The notes under the pieces: generated by a model | Told to the model about the DNA's origin: nothing | The model's database searches: none | The model's input: only the letters and a program-made list of their open reading frames with translations | Position numbers and translations under genes: made by a program | In this document: piece by piece, positions 32,289 through 41,929 of the stretch | How the letters are laid out: each line of letters begins with the position of its first letter | How positions within the stretch are numbered: position 1 is the first letter of the stretch | Assembly (NCBI GenBank): GCA_977006965.1 | Contig: OZ345381.1 | Span: 1,612,001-1,676,000 of the forward strand | Source: Phymatolithon calcareum | Taxonomy: Eukaryota; Rhodophyta; Florideophyceae; Hapalidiales | Reading direction: 5' to 3' | DNA: 64,000 nt

Positions 32289-33345
32289 GATGCGGCTATC
32301 TCTAATTTCCCATTTACTGTGTTGTCTTGACATATATTCCCGGTTGGGAAACATTCGTTCATCCGCACTTAGAGAAGTAATCCTCATCCGGGGAATCAAA
32401 GCGGACGGACAATTCTTGAGCACGGGCAAATCACGCATTGTCAGGACAACGATCCGCTGAAAAACCCAGTGACACCTGCCAGCACGGCTGCTCTCTTTTT
32501 GGACCCTTCTGCATACGCATAGATATCAATTCTGCAGAGAGGCGCATCTTGACGAGCTTGCCAAACGTCGTTCGTAAGAAAAAGCCCTCTCAGACGAAAA
32601 TATAAACTTTCCTAACCCTTCCTACTAGAACGGGCAACCTTGAACCAAGAGGTGACCTTTCGACGTTCTTGCGTGAGTATTGTTTATGAGCAAGATTTAG
32701 CCACAGAAATACACTCCATACAGGAGAGTTCACTTCTAGCAATGGTCGATGCAACCCTTTATCTAGGCTACTGTAGGAATGTCATCGGCCCCGAACCGTC
32801 CACTTTGCGATTTCGTCCGCCACTCCTGGCTTCACCGATCGTTCCGAGCTCGCAAACGCCTCTCTCACGTCTTCAATCTCAATTCCCTTCCCATTGGCTA
32901 CCGCCCTCATTGCCGCCTTCCTACAAGCCCCAGCAATATCAGCTCCCGAGAAGCCTGCACAACAATCTTGTGCCACCACTTTCCTTAAAAACGCAGCGAC
33001 CTCATTCGCAACCCCCATCTTCTTAGCGTACACCTCCGCAATTTGTTCTCTTTCCCTTCGATCCGGTAACGGCGTATGAACGCATCGATCAAATCGCCCT
33101 GCGCGCAACAACGATTTAGAAACCTTCCACGGTCTATTTGTCGCAGCAACAACAACAACACCCTCACCACCAGAATCCATTTCCCTCGCCAGTACTGCCA
33201 CAAGCCTGCTCCCGGCACCGCCGCCACCACCAGTGAACATTGCGTCAATCTCATCGATAAATAACACGCACGGATGCCGACGCGCAGCCTCTTCAAACGC
33301 GCTCCGCAAAGCGCGCTCGGACTCGCCAACCTCACCGCGCGCAAG
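32289..33345. repeat. Source segment of the duplication found at 16556-17242
   Basis: The 3' flank and C-terminal coding part of the AAA gene match the truncated copy at 16.6-17.2 kb. Matching continues about 500 bp beyond the stop codon (for example TGCGGCTATCTC.AATTTCCCA), so genomic DNA rather than an mRNA was copied. Confidence 0.85.
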
Positions 33346-34437
33346 TCTTGCCGCATCGACAGGGAGCAGATCGAATTTAGCGCCACGCGATGCCTCACGA
33401 GCAACAAGTGTTTTCCCAGTACCCGGAGGTCCATACAGGAGCACACCGCTGGGCGGAGTCACGCCAAGCCGGGCAAACGATTTCCCCCTTGTGCGCCGCC
33501 ACAGCAGTGCTTGCATCAATGCTCTTTTAGCGTTCGCCACCGCCCCAACCTCGCCCTCTACTCTATCCCATGTCCTATTTTCCCGACAGGCAGAATCATC
33601 AATTCGCATTTCCGCAATTCGACTTGCCAGCATTGATACTATTGCTGTGTCACCAGGTCGCAACGAAAGCTCAAGATCGACCTCGTCACACACACGAGCG
33701 TGCACAGCTCGTGCATCTGGCGCCGCACAGAGCACGAGTGCTACCCTTCCGTCAGCGACACTAGAGCGTAAATACTGCAGTGCAAGAACGGCACCGGCAG
33801 CCAAATCTGGCAATGCGGGCGGCGCGAGAAGATGCACCGAGTCGATGAGCAGCACTGCAGGTGCTGCACAACGAGCGATGTCAACGGCGTCGCGAAGGGC
33901 TGCGGAGACGCCTCTCGGCCCTATCGACAGGCCCAATTGCGAAGCGTGAAAACGTATCAGAGCCGCGTCATGCGCCGCTGCGGCCGATGCGACGGCGCGT
34001 GAGGAAGCATTTTCACTGCCGTACGGTGAGAGCAGTAGTAAAGAGGTTGGCGCAATGGCACCGCCACGCAGTGCTGCTTCCGTGAAGCGGTCCAGTCGCT
34101 GATTGAAATCAGGGCCGACGTTGCGCGCCAGTAAGGAGGGCGGGAGTGAAGGGCAGAGATAAACGCGGGTCGACGAGGCGATAGAGTGCTCGTCGCAGTC
34201 GGGCACACGGCGAACTATGTCAAGGTTGATCTCGTTCGTCAAATGGGATACGCGGATAAGACCACCGCGACTCGGCAGTGCGGTGCCATGCAGAAGATCG
34301 CGGACGTAGCCGTCGGGTAGCAGCGCGCGATGGGCACGATCGGCCCATATTGGTCGGAGTACAGCTAATTCGAGAATGGGCGGTACGTCCTCGTCTCCGT
34401 CAGGTTCGGTGCTGTTTGTTTGCGCCAGGGCTGGCAT
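32782..34437 (-). CDS. CDC48-type tandem AAA+ ATPase with degenerate D1
   Basis: ATG 34437 gives 551 aa; the frame extends upstream only to a TTG. The C-terminal AAA module (D2) is complete. It has GVLLYGPPGTGKTLVAREAS (Walker A, about residue 345), CVLFIDEIDAMF (Walker B), a Gly-rich loop, NRPWKVSKSLLRAGRFDR (second region of homology with arginine finger) and CAGFSGADIAGACRKAAMRA in the lid. The N-terminal AAA-like module (about 120-270) keeps the fold (TSLLLLSPYGSENASS; AVLLIDSVHLL) but lacks the Walker A lysine and the acidic Walker B pair. It should therefore not hydrolyse ATP. One inactive and one active ring occurs in Pex1/Pex6 and other CDC48 relatives. FIDEID favours the CDC48/SPATA5 side; the short length leaves the exact member open. 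It probably unfolds or extracts protein substrates. Transcribed divergently from hisG. Confidence 0.75.
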   Translation of the reverse strand: MPALAQTNSTEPDGDEDVPPILELAVLRPIWADRAHRALLPDGYVRDLLHGTALPSRGGLIRVSHLTNEINLDIVRRVPDCDEHSIASSTRVYLCPSLPPSLLARNVGPDFNQRLDRFTEAALRGGAIAPTSLLLLSPYGSENASSRAVASAAAAHDAALIRFHASQLGLSIGPRGVSAALRDAVDIARCAAPAVLLIDSVHLLAPPALPDLAAGAVLALQYLRSSVADGRVALVLCAAPDARAVHARVCDEVDLELSLRPGDTAIVSMLASRIAEMRIDDSACRENRTWDRVEGEVGAVANAKRALMQALLWRRTRGKSFARLGVTPPSGVLLYGPPGTGKTLVAREASRGAKFDLLPVDAARLARGEVGESERALRSAFEEAARRHPCVLFIDEIDAMFTGGGGGAGSRLVAVLAREMDSGGEGVVVVAATNRPWKVSKSLLRAGRFDRCVHTPLPDRREREQIAEVYAKKMGVANEVAAFLRKVVAQDCCAGFSGADIAGACRKAAMRAVANGKGIEIEDVREAFASSERSVKPGVADEIAKWTVRGR

Positions 34438-34768
34438 ACTCTTCGACAACGCCGAGGCCTTTACTATACTGTAGGTGCTGACGGATCCAATTGAACGCTA
34501 AGAAGAAAGTAATTAATTTAGCTCTACATACAAATGCAATTACCAAGCTTAGTCGAAAATTTCCACGAGTCGGGGGATTCAATTATGATGCATGAATATG
34601 ATTAGGGTTGATCCTTACGGATTCGCAAAATCTTCACCTCCGCTGTGTACGCCATTCAGATCTCGTCTTTTTTTTGCTGAATCCTAATTGACTCGCATTT
34701 CTGTTAACAAATTCAATGATCAAGGCAGCGTCGGGCTCTCTTTGTACGGCACCAACTGCGCGATAACG
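34438..34768. promoter_or_regulatory. Shared divergent promoter region of the AAA gene and hisG
   Basis: About 330 bp separate the two divergent start codons. No TATA box or named operator is recognised. Open frame continues about 80 bp upstream of the hisG ATG without another ATG. Confidence 0.45.
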
Positions 34769-35953
34769 ATGGTCTCGACACCAGGGTTCAATCTTCCCGC
34801 GGCCTTTCCCGCTCGGGGACTCTGGTCCCAGCATGCATCACCGATTCGCAGCTGGCGGATGCTGGCCGAGGGAAATAACGTTTCACGCGGTCGACGGAGC
34901 GTGATCCGGGTCGCAGTTCCAAGCAAGGGCGATATGCATAAGGCGACACGGGTGCTGCTAAACGAGATCGGGCTGGACGTTGTGCTAGAGAATCCCAGGC
35001 AGTACGAGGCATTTTTGCGCGGTCTGGACGTTCAGTTGTGGCTGCAACGACCGGTAGATATAGTGCGGAAGATCCGGGATGCTGATGTGGACCTGGGCTT
35101 TGTTGGGCGCGACCTGGTTGCGGAGTATGGTGGCAATTCGGACCACGTAGTACCGGTGCACGAGGACCTCGCCTATGGGGTGTGTCGTCTTAGCGTTGGG
35201 GTACCGACAGCGTGGGAAGACGTGCAGACAATTGCAGACTTGCGGAAGAAGAGTTTAACTACATCGTTGCGCATCGCCACAAAATTCAAAAACGAGACGA
35301 ATCGCTTCATGGAGGAAGGTGGTATTGAGAATTACAAGATCATCCCGATGGACGGTGCGCTCGAGGCGTCAACACAAATGGGAACCGCTGATTGTATCGT
35401 TGACTTGGTTAGCTCGGGTGTCACGTTGCGCGAGAATCTGCTCAAGGAGATTGAGGGTGGTGTCATTCTGCAGAGTAGCATGCAACTTGTTGGAAACCGC
35501 ACGCATCTTACGGAGAAGTCGGAGTTTGGCGACAATTTGCGAAAGTTGGCGAAGGAGCTTTTGGAGCGAATTGATGCACACTTAATTGGCAGGAACACAT
35601 ATAACATAATTGCCAACATCCGAGGGTCGAGCATGGTCGACGTTTCGCGCAAGCTTTCTTCTCAGACGGACCTACAAGGTGTTGATGGGCCTACTGTGAG
35701 TCCCGTTGTACCGCCGGCAGATTCTGATGAAGGAATGTACGCAATTAGCATTGTTCTTCCGAAGGAAAAGCTATACTCCGCGGTGCAGCAGTTGCGTAAG
35801 GTGGGTGGTTCTGGTGTAACTGTGCTTCCTGTCAAGTACGTATTTCCGGAAGAATGCCGGAGGTGGAACACTTTGCTACAAAATCTCGGACTAGAAGGTG
35901 AGGCTGAGACCGACACTCAGAGGGTGGAACATGTTGTCGTAAACTCTCGATAA
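34769..35953 (+). CDS. HISG: ATP phosphoribosyltransferase, plastid-targeted (histidine biosynthesis step 1)
   Basis: The first ATG of the frame is 34769, giving 394 aa. The enzyme condenses ATP with PRPP to phosphoribosyl-ATP, the committed, usually histidine-inhibited step. An N-terminal leader of about 50 residues rich in Ser/Arg/Ala with few acids (MVSTPGFNLPAAFPARGLW) precedes the conserved start IRVAVPSKGDMHKAT. That fits plastid import, as for plant HISN1. Catalytic-domain landmarks are DVDLGFVGRDLVAEY and TADCIVDLVSSGVTLREN, the PRPP-binding-like loop. The C-terminal segment (MYAISIVLPKEKLYSAVQ to LPVKYVF) is the HisG_C regulatory domain, so this is the long, self-contained form. No frame damage is seen. 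Neighbours are unrelated in function. Confidence 0.93.
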   Translation: MVSTPGFNLPAAFPARGLWSQHASPIRSWRMLAEGNNVSRGRRSVIRVAVPSKGDMHKATRVLLNEIGLDVVLENPRQYEAFLRGLDVQLWLQRPVDIVRKIRDADVDLGFVGRDLVAEYGGNSDHVVPVHEDLAYGVCRLSVGVPTAWEDVQTIADLRKKSLTTSLRIATKFKNETNRFMEEGGIENYKIIPMDGALEASTQMGTADCIVDLVSSGVTLRENLLKEIEGGVILQSSMQLVGNRTHLTEKSEFGDNLRKLAKELLERIDAHLIGRNTYNIIANIRGSSMVDVSRKLSSQTDLQGVDGPTVSPVVPPADSDEGMYAISIVLPKEKLYSAVQQLRKVGGSGVTVLPVKYVFPEECRRWNTLLQNLGLEGEAETDTQRVEHVVVNSR

Positions 35954-36544
35954 GTTGGTAGTCTTGTCTTTGTCAAGTGGACGTTTGTCAAAAGCAGTAA
36001 ATGAAGAGGGTACTGCTGTGGATACAGTAGCAACGGAATTGGGGTATAAGAACTATGGAGCTATCGTTTGCCTCGTGAATGAACCCAAAAAACTACGTTG
36101 GCAACAAAATATGTCCAATGATGAATGCTATTAAACTTTGGCGACTCATAACGGGGAACGCCAGCATGCATGACGCTGCAGACGAAGAACAAGACTTGGT
36201 TCTCGATGCGGACAATGATTATACACGTCCACACACACGCTCCAACTCAGCAAGGGGAGGGTTTTCTCCGCTTGAACTTAGCAAACAGAAAAAAACTGTG
36301 ATGCTAACATTTCCCAATGAACACCTCAACAAGTCCGAAGTAGATATTTGGGCTTCCTGGCGCTGCGCCCACGATTGGCAAACTCTTTTCTAAGAGGCAC
36401 TTCAAGCCACCAAAGAATAAGAATCGCTCATAGAGGTAGCCACTCTTCGAGTTTCAAGTCCCCTGGAGCACTTGGAACATATTTCCAATGCTTCTTGGCG
36501 CACAGCAGGTTTAAGACCTTATTTTTGTGGTTCCCAAGTGCATA
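35954..36544. other. Spacer with a small unrecognised frame
   Basis: An ATG frame at 36079-36393 (104 aa, MNPKNYVGNKICPMMNAIKL) has no recognised domain. The middle is acidic then Arg/Ser-rich. It could be a small gene or noise. Confidence 0.25.
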
Positions 36545-37160
36545 GGGAGCTTCAATGACATTTCTCTCCATGCTGCGACTGTCTCGTTCAAAAAACCTCC
36601 CCGAATCCGACTACATCGACGGAAATCTCCCTTTACTGGGTTTTGAGAAACAAGAAAACTGCTTCTTCCTACGTCTTATAGAGCACAACAAGAGCTCTAA
36701 TGCAAGCCATACCCTTGAAGTGTGGTCATCACCTTCCCGTGTTTGTTCACATGGTGCGAGCACTTTGCCCACTCTGCATCAGTCCTCACGGCGCAAAGGG
36801 GACAACGAATTAGCTCCGTGAAAATTTCATCTTGACCGCAAAACAGTACTGTCCATGTGTACCCGTTTATTTTCGAGTCGGATCTTGTTGACTTCATTAG
36901 AGAACGTTCTAAGATTGTCGGCAAGATAGGGCGAGACATTTCTGCAAGTCTTGCAAAACTCCTTGTCCTATCATGCTGGCAGTTCTAGAACATGAAGTCG
37001 AAGCAGCCTTTTGGGTTGCACCCAATTGAGACAAGCTGCTGTGCTTTAACTTTTTTGGTATCCGAAGTCATAATATGCTCAGGTATAGCGCTCGCTGTCA
37101 GAGAGAGTATGGCATCTTATGTCGGCTTTTACCTGGGGTTCAACGACATCTTTGAGAATA
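36545..37160 (-). pseudogene. Decayed third copy of the unknown 640-663 aa family
   Basis: The minus strand retains recognisable blocks of members A and B but with stops and frameshifts. Around 37010-37030 it reads IGCNPKGCFDFM (compare IGCDPEGLNEFM). Around 36900-36930 a GRDI-SASL segment is kept. At 36939-36850 it reads KINGYTWTVLFCGQDEIF, followed by TDAEWAKC and a stop-interrupted ELLLCS block. Downstream the nucleotide match continues through the FSFLKS.. region to about 36550. Homology to the N-terminal part is weak before about 37160. It confirms the family is dispersed. Confidence 0.8.
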
Positions 37161-38270
37161 ACCCCTTGCTAGAATGCATATGGGTCGACAAGTGCACTGG
37201 TGAACTGTTTTGACAGCCAAGGTTTGAGCACCTGGCGGGGTATTTCATAGGCGTGCAGTACTATTAGATGAAATGTGCGCCGACGGATTGTTATCGAGGG
37301 GATGGTTGATGATCATCAAAAATTATGCAATATTTTCAGCTGTAGCCTCGCTGTAAAAGGGATGTGTGTACTGGCATCAAAAATGTGCGCCGACCTAAAA
37401 CGAGACGTTGGATGTCGGATACAAAGATCTGACAGCAAAACACGCAAAAGCCTTCCGCATTACTTCCACGTCCCAATCATGTCGGCCTCTCTCCATCCTA
37501 CGGAGGAAAGTCTGTAGCGACTTAACAGGGTTGACGGACTGTGCCAGACCTAGCCCAGGCAGATAGTCCACGACGCGCAGGAGACGCAATCTAGAGTGAA
37601 GCTCAAACAAAGTGACATTCAACCCTTTCTCTGATAGTCATAAACTCTATCTGAAAAGAAAGCCAAGCTCTACACTAACGAGATTAGAAAAACAACAATC
37701 ATTCCGACGAAAAACACGGAGTGCTCTACTCACACACCATCGAACTGAAATCGCTGCGTGGTGCGCTTTAACCACGGATCCGGATGCTCCGGTCAGCACC
37801 CGAAATTAGCTTCAGACTTCCATGAGGAACTCCTGCGTGGACCGAATCGATCTGAGCATCGGCACGTGATAGTGCTCCAATCAGCACCTGTGAAAGTCAC
37901 GATTGAAAGTCTTCTCTTTCCACTATGTCTTCCTCGCGGGCTTGCTGCGACGAGGAGGCACGGCTTCCATGAGCGGCGTCCCACGTTCAAACAAACAATC
38001 AGCAGTGCCTTTTGTTGACAGCTTCTATTTTCAAAGCACAAGTCGAGGATGTAAACGCTGTCAGAGTCGAATATACAGAATTGCGCATGGTTTTCTCACT
38101 CTTCCACCCCAGGTAAGCTTGCAACTCTTCCGTAAGGTAATTGGGATCTTATTTGCCACTTCTGCGCAAGAAGTGACTCAATCTCTTAGTAGTTTCCAAC
38201 GCTAACGCGAGTGGCGAAAAGTCTCTCTGGATCGTTCTTCAAAGGGCTTTATTCAATGCACAAAACTTAT
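37161..38270. other. Repeat debris, no supported gene
   Basis: Short frames only. A segment around 38094-38210 (CCCAGGTAAGCTTGCAACTC) is a diverged copy of 38790-38900. Confidence 0.35.
38094..38210 (+). repeat. Dispersed repeat, copy 1
   Basis: It aligns with 38790-38905: both contain (A/G)GGTAAGCTTGC, TTCCGTA.GG, a CTC(A/G)ATC(T/C)C box and (T)TCAACGC.AAC with small indels. Identity of the element is unknown. Confidence 0.5.
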
Positions 38271-38287
38271 TATTTTTCATTGATTTT

Positions 38288-38331
38288 TAGAACTTTTGTC
38301 TATTGTTTAGAAACAATAGACAAAAGTTCTA
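38288..38331. repeat. Perfect inverted repeat, 21-bp arms, 2-bp loop
   Basis: The left arm starts TAGAACTTTTGTCTATTGTT and the right arm is its exact reverse complement around a central AG. Confidence 0.95.
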
Positions 38332-38379
38332 CTATTTGTTTTTCTACTTTACTTTTAAATTTTTCATTCTGATAGTGTA

Positions 38380-38760
38380 TTTTGTGTTTTTAAAAAAAAC
38401 ACGAAAAATATACAATGATTTTAAACGTTCGGAAAAATATTGAACGTTAAAACGTTCTTTATTTTTAAAAAATGTTTTCTAACGTTCGAAATAAATTCGC
38501 GATCATACCGTCTTTGGTCCCCGGCGATGCACGCCGGCGTCTCCTTCTTCCCCGGCGACGTTGCAGTCGGGGTTTTGACTGGCTCGCGGCCAGAGAATGG
38601 GTCAGAAGCTAAGGGGAATCCGGCGTTTTTTTGAAAAAACGGCACCAAGCTCCAGTTTGTAATGAAATGTGTATGATGCAGTTAAAACATCAATATTTTA
38701 AAGCATTTTTTAAAACATTGATGAATGATTTAAAAATCATTGCATAAAAAAATACACTAC
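38380..38760. repeat. AT-rich tract with several small hairpins
   Basis: It includes GTGTTTTTAAAAAAAACAC (about 38383-38402), nested GAACGTT/AACGTTC words (38420-38485), GGCGTTTTTTTGAAAAAACGGC (about 38622-38643) and AATGATTTAAAAATCATT (about 38724-38741). A GC-richer island (38510-38620) separates them. No gene is seen. Confidence 0.6.
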
Positions 38761-38789
38761 CGGAGTTGTTAGCATAGAATTGCTGCTTT

Positions 38790-38905
38790 CTCGCTCTCCT
38801 GCCCCGGGTAAGCTTGCCGATGTTCCGTAGGGGATCTCCAGTACTCACTACTGTATAACAGGGGGCTCGATCCCTTCGCAGCATTCAACGCCAACTCGAA
38901 GAGTG
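38790..38905 (+). repeat. Dispersed repeat, copy 2
   Basis: Diverged partner of 38094-38210. It contains a GGCTCGATCCC box that resembles a Pol III B box, but no A box or tRNA cloverleaf could be built. Confidence 0.5.
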
Positions 38906-39458
38906 TGCACTTCCAATTAATGTTGCGGGGGTTTCAAAAGGTCGTGGAAACAATCTACAGACACGAAAAGTTTTGCCCATCTCAGTACATTATACACACA
39001 GTCACTGCATCAGGCAGTTACATAGCGAAATAGACCAGTGGCAGCGTCGGGTGGTTACCCGGCGGTGGGCTTCGATCACCATTTTAGTCGTCTGCATGTC
39101 AATCGTGCTATTTCCCTGTGTCTCGATGCTCTCTGGGTATCCGAAGTATCGGCGCGCGATACAGGGCGGTTTCAATCTGTTCGAAAGCCGCGCTAGTAGA
39201 CTTGCTTCTTTCAGGGTCGCTCGCCAGTATTTATCCTGCCCCGGTACCATCACTCGACAACGGTTGAAAACGTACAGCGCACTCGGTACATGTTTCTGCT
39301 GCTTTGAAGCAGCGGCTTCTGTCCATGTGGCTGTACCCAAATGTGGAAAGCTCCTGGCCGAGCGCCGAGTCCTAGCTGCAAAAATCCTCGCTCTATAGCC
39401 AGGACTTGGGACATTCCTTTTCTTTCTTTTCTTTTATTGCAGAAAACGCTAACTTAAG
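38906..39458. other. Probable LINE debris on the minus strand
   Basis: A minus-strand frame (39340-39002) has coding-like composition but no clear motif. A pyrimidine-rich run at 39414-39438 precedes an 18-bp palindrome (CGCTAACTTAAGTTAGCG, 39447-39464). Confidence 0.35.
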
Positions 39459-39760
39459 TTAGCGCCTGGGGATGTTTTCAAACAGCCCCTCATTGTTCAC
39501 GAATTTGAGTACTTCGAGCGGTTTCTCATTGCAAATTACCTCTACCGTTTTGGAGCCAACTCTTCCGGTAGTCTGGCGTCTTGACGCTGTCCGTCCACTA
39601 CAGCATAGGAGTAGATGTTCAACGGTCTCCTTGGTTCCCACTGAGCAGGCCTTGCATATAGGACCGTAATCAACAGAACCATCTTGATACCCTGCTGCCA
39701 GTGCGCAACATTCTGCGGCACGGTGATTAAGGCAGTTTCAGCGCGCCTGTGGCTTATATT
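39459..39760 (-). pseudogene. 3' end of a non-LTR retrotransposon ORF (terminal CCHC zinc motif)
   Basis: The minus strand reads DYGPICKACSVGTKETVEHL followed by LLCC. The C-x2-C-x9-H-x3-C pattern and the 'ETVEHLLL.C' wording are typical of the short zinc motif after the reverse transcriptase in many LINEs. The frame ends at TAA 39461-39459, inside the CGCTAACTTAAGTTAGCG palindrome. No reverse-transcriptase core is recognisable upstream, so this is a truncated remnant. Confidence 0.5.
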
Positions 39761-39838
39761 GAGCTCTTGGGGGTAGGAACTGTATTCTCCTAAGCTTTGT
39801 CGAATGGTGCGGTTTGATGATGGACCTCGCTGCTTCTA

Positions 39839-41791
39839 GTGTCTATTTTACGAACCCCCTCAATTGAGGGGCGATTTGAAAGCTCAAAAAAATCCATAAA
39901 GCAAATTCCAAACAGATCGCTGACGCCATATTCGTAAAGCCTGGCTCATCTTCTGTGTGAGGAGTATCCACACTACTACCTTAAATTCTCTTCGTTCGGT
40001 GCTAGAAACGAAAATATGTTGGTCACTCAGAACTTCCAGACCTGCCATTCCAGGAGAAAAACAACGGCCGCGCGCGGTCGGTACATCAGTACACACCAAG
40101 ACAGCATCTGTACGCGGTCTATCAGAGTGCTCCAGACTATGCGGAGCCATTTCGAAGTCAAAAAAGGTGAGTAGTATGGTTCAGAATGTACTCGGGGAAA
40201 AAATCAATGGTCACGCGAGCATGTCACATCGCATGAAATGGGTTCTGATTCGTCATCCATTGACGAAGACTAAGATTAAGACAGTCCACATCGTCAACGT
40301 CAAGGCATAGAACGCTGTCGTTGACATTACAGACGCTGAAAAGCTTGAACCGAGCCAACACCGGCAAAAGCGCGGTATAGCCTAAGCCTGCTTACAGTGA
40401 TCATCCTTCCCAATCTTCATCGCGAAACGCCTGTTTATCGTCTACAGTCGCGATCACATGCTCCTCAGAAGGGCATACAAGCTTCGATAAACATTCAGAA
40501 GCTCTAATCGCCCTCTTCCGAGCACTCTTGCCTAAGTCTTACAGGGCCCTTGAGACCAAACATCGCACCGGGAACTTGATGTCATCACGCCCGACCGCGA
40601 GCCGAATACGTGCGCTCGTTGGGTCCCAATGTACAAACGGAAGTTCTATGTCCGTTTTAGAGACGATTTTACTCTCAGTTGTGGAAAATTCGCACTCTAA
40701 ACAGAGACTTCTTCTCCGAGAATTGTGGTATTGGACTTCATTCGAAGTGCGATTGCGTGGTGACGATGTTTCCCCAAGTTATCCTCGAAAACTTGCTGCT
40801 TGGACGCCCGCTAAGCTGAGAAGAAGGGTCGAAAAGAGACTACAGTGGCAGAGACTCGTCCTCATGGCAAGAGTTGAGTTCGGCGCTGAGAGCGCTTTCT
40901 GGAGGTCTACCAGGCCGAAGAAGTATCTCCCCGGCCCTTCTTCTTCCGAAACAGTGATGTCGGTGGCAGAATACCTCCGGTTGATTTCATGCAGAGTGAA
41001 ATCAAGTGAATTAGTCGACATATACGCTGCGCAGTACCGCTGGTCACCTCGGTCAAGATTATGTCGATCCCACGAATGACCACAGAAAGCACACTGTGTC
41101 AAAGAGATTTTGAAGGCGAGATGGCCTACGGAATAGTAGTTCTGTGCTGCCTCATGGCCGCGTATGCCGGTATAAGGCGCATTGCATGTGTGGATTCATA
41201 CTTAGTGAGTACTGACTCTGCAGACATTCAACAAGTGCGCCTATAGTTCATAGGGGCCATCTCACTCTTCTGGCGATTTTCTAGGTTGTTAGCTAGTTGC
41301 TATTCTCTGGTGACCATGCAGAGTGTCAGCAGCACATGACGCAGTGAAGGTTTTGTGAAGTGCCGGAAGAGCAACTCATCGATAGCATTTGACACGCGCA
41401 TTACTTGCCGACGTTCAGTTGCGCCAGAGCGTACATTTGCATTCGAGAGCAGTGTTGGGCGCCACGTTACCCCTGAGAAAAGTAAAAGGATACTTTCAGA
41501 GGTCATGATGACAAGTTTTGTTGTGCAAAACAACTGCAGAGTTTGAAAATGCAAGACCTCGACCATAGTGTTCTCACAATGTAATACGCTTGATAGTGCC
41601 ACAATATACATTAGCGACATTCTACTGTTAGGAACTGCTTCACTAAGCATGCTGAAGACATCTATGAGCTTGGCGCTGTTGATGCGCTTGATAGCGAGTA
41701 ACTTTCATGAGCAAAAAATTAAATGAATCTCTTCCCTCAATTGAGGGAAAAGTGCCCCTCAATTGAGGGAAAATTTCCGTAAAATAGACAC
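39839..41791. mobile_element. TIR element ~1.95 kb, possible Tc1/mariner-pogo type
   Basis: The left end GTGTCTATTTTACG (39839) and the right end CGTAAAATAGACAC (to 41791) are exact inverse complements. Both are flanked by TA (39837-39838 and 41792-41793), consistent with TA target duplication. Just inside, both ends carry the palindromic block CCCTCAATTGAGGG; the right end has it twice (about 41735-41752 and 41755-41772). Inside is a 183-aa plus frame (40528-41079) and a Cys/His-containing minus frame (41102-40779, CAFCGHSWDRH). Neither is recognised as a transposase, so the element appears non-autonomous or decayed. Confidence 0.75.
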
Positions 41792-41866
41792 TAGGGTTTT
41801 GGGACTGCTGTGCACATCACAGAAGTCCCAAAATAACTATGACCATCGAAAAGCTCTGCTGTCAAA

Positions 41867-41929
41867 ATGATATCTTCACCTCTCATTTCCAATCTACAGT
41901 AGATTGGAAATGAGAGGTGAAGATATCAT
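41867..41929. repeat. Perfect 31-bp-arm hairpin with 1-bp loop
   Basis: The left arm starts ATGATATCTTCACCTCTCAT and the right arm is its exact reverse complement around A41898. A further 13-bp arm pair (41830-41842 and 41926-41938, AAAATAACTATGA and its complement) is displaced by about 24 bp on the left. It lies 75 bp outside the TIR element. Confidence 0.95.

Noticed and set aside
33233-33949. 238-codon plus-strand frame
   Set aside because: Antisense shadow of the AAA ATPase coding region.
38781-38890. Possible tRNA around GGCTCGATCCC with TGCTGC/GCAGCA ends
   Set aside because: The span is too long and the A box and D arm are missing; treated as a dispersed repeat.
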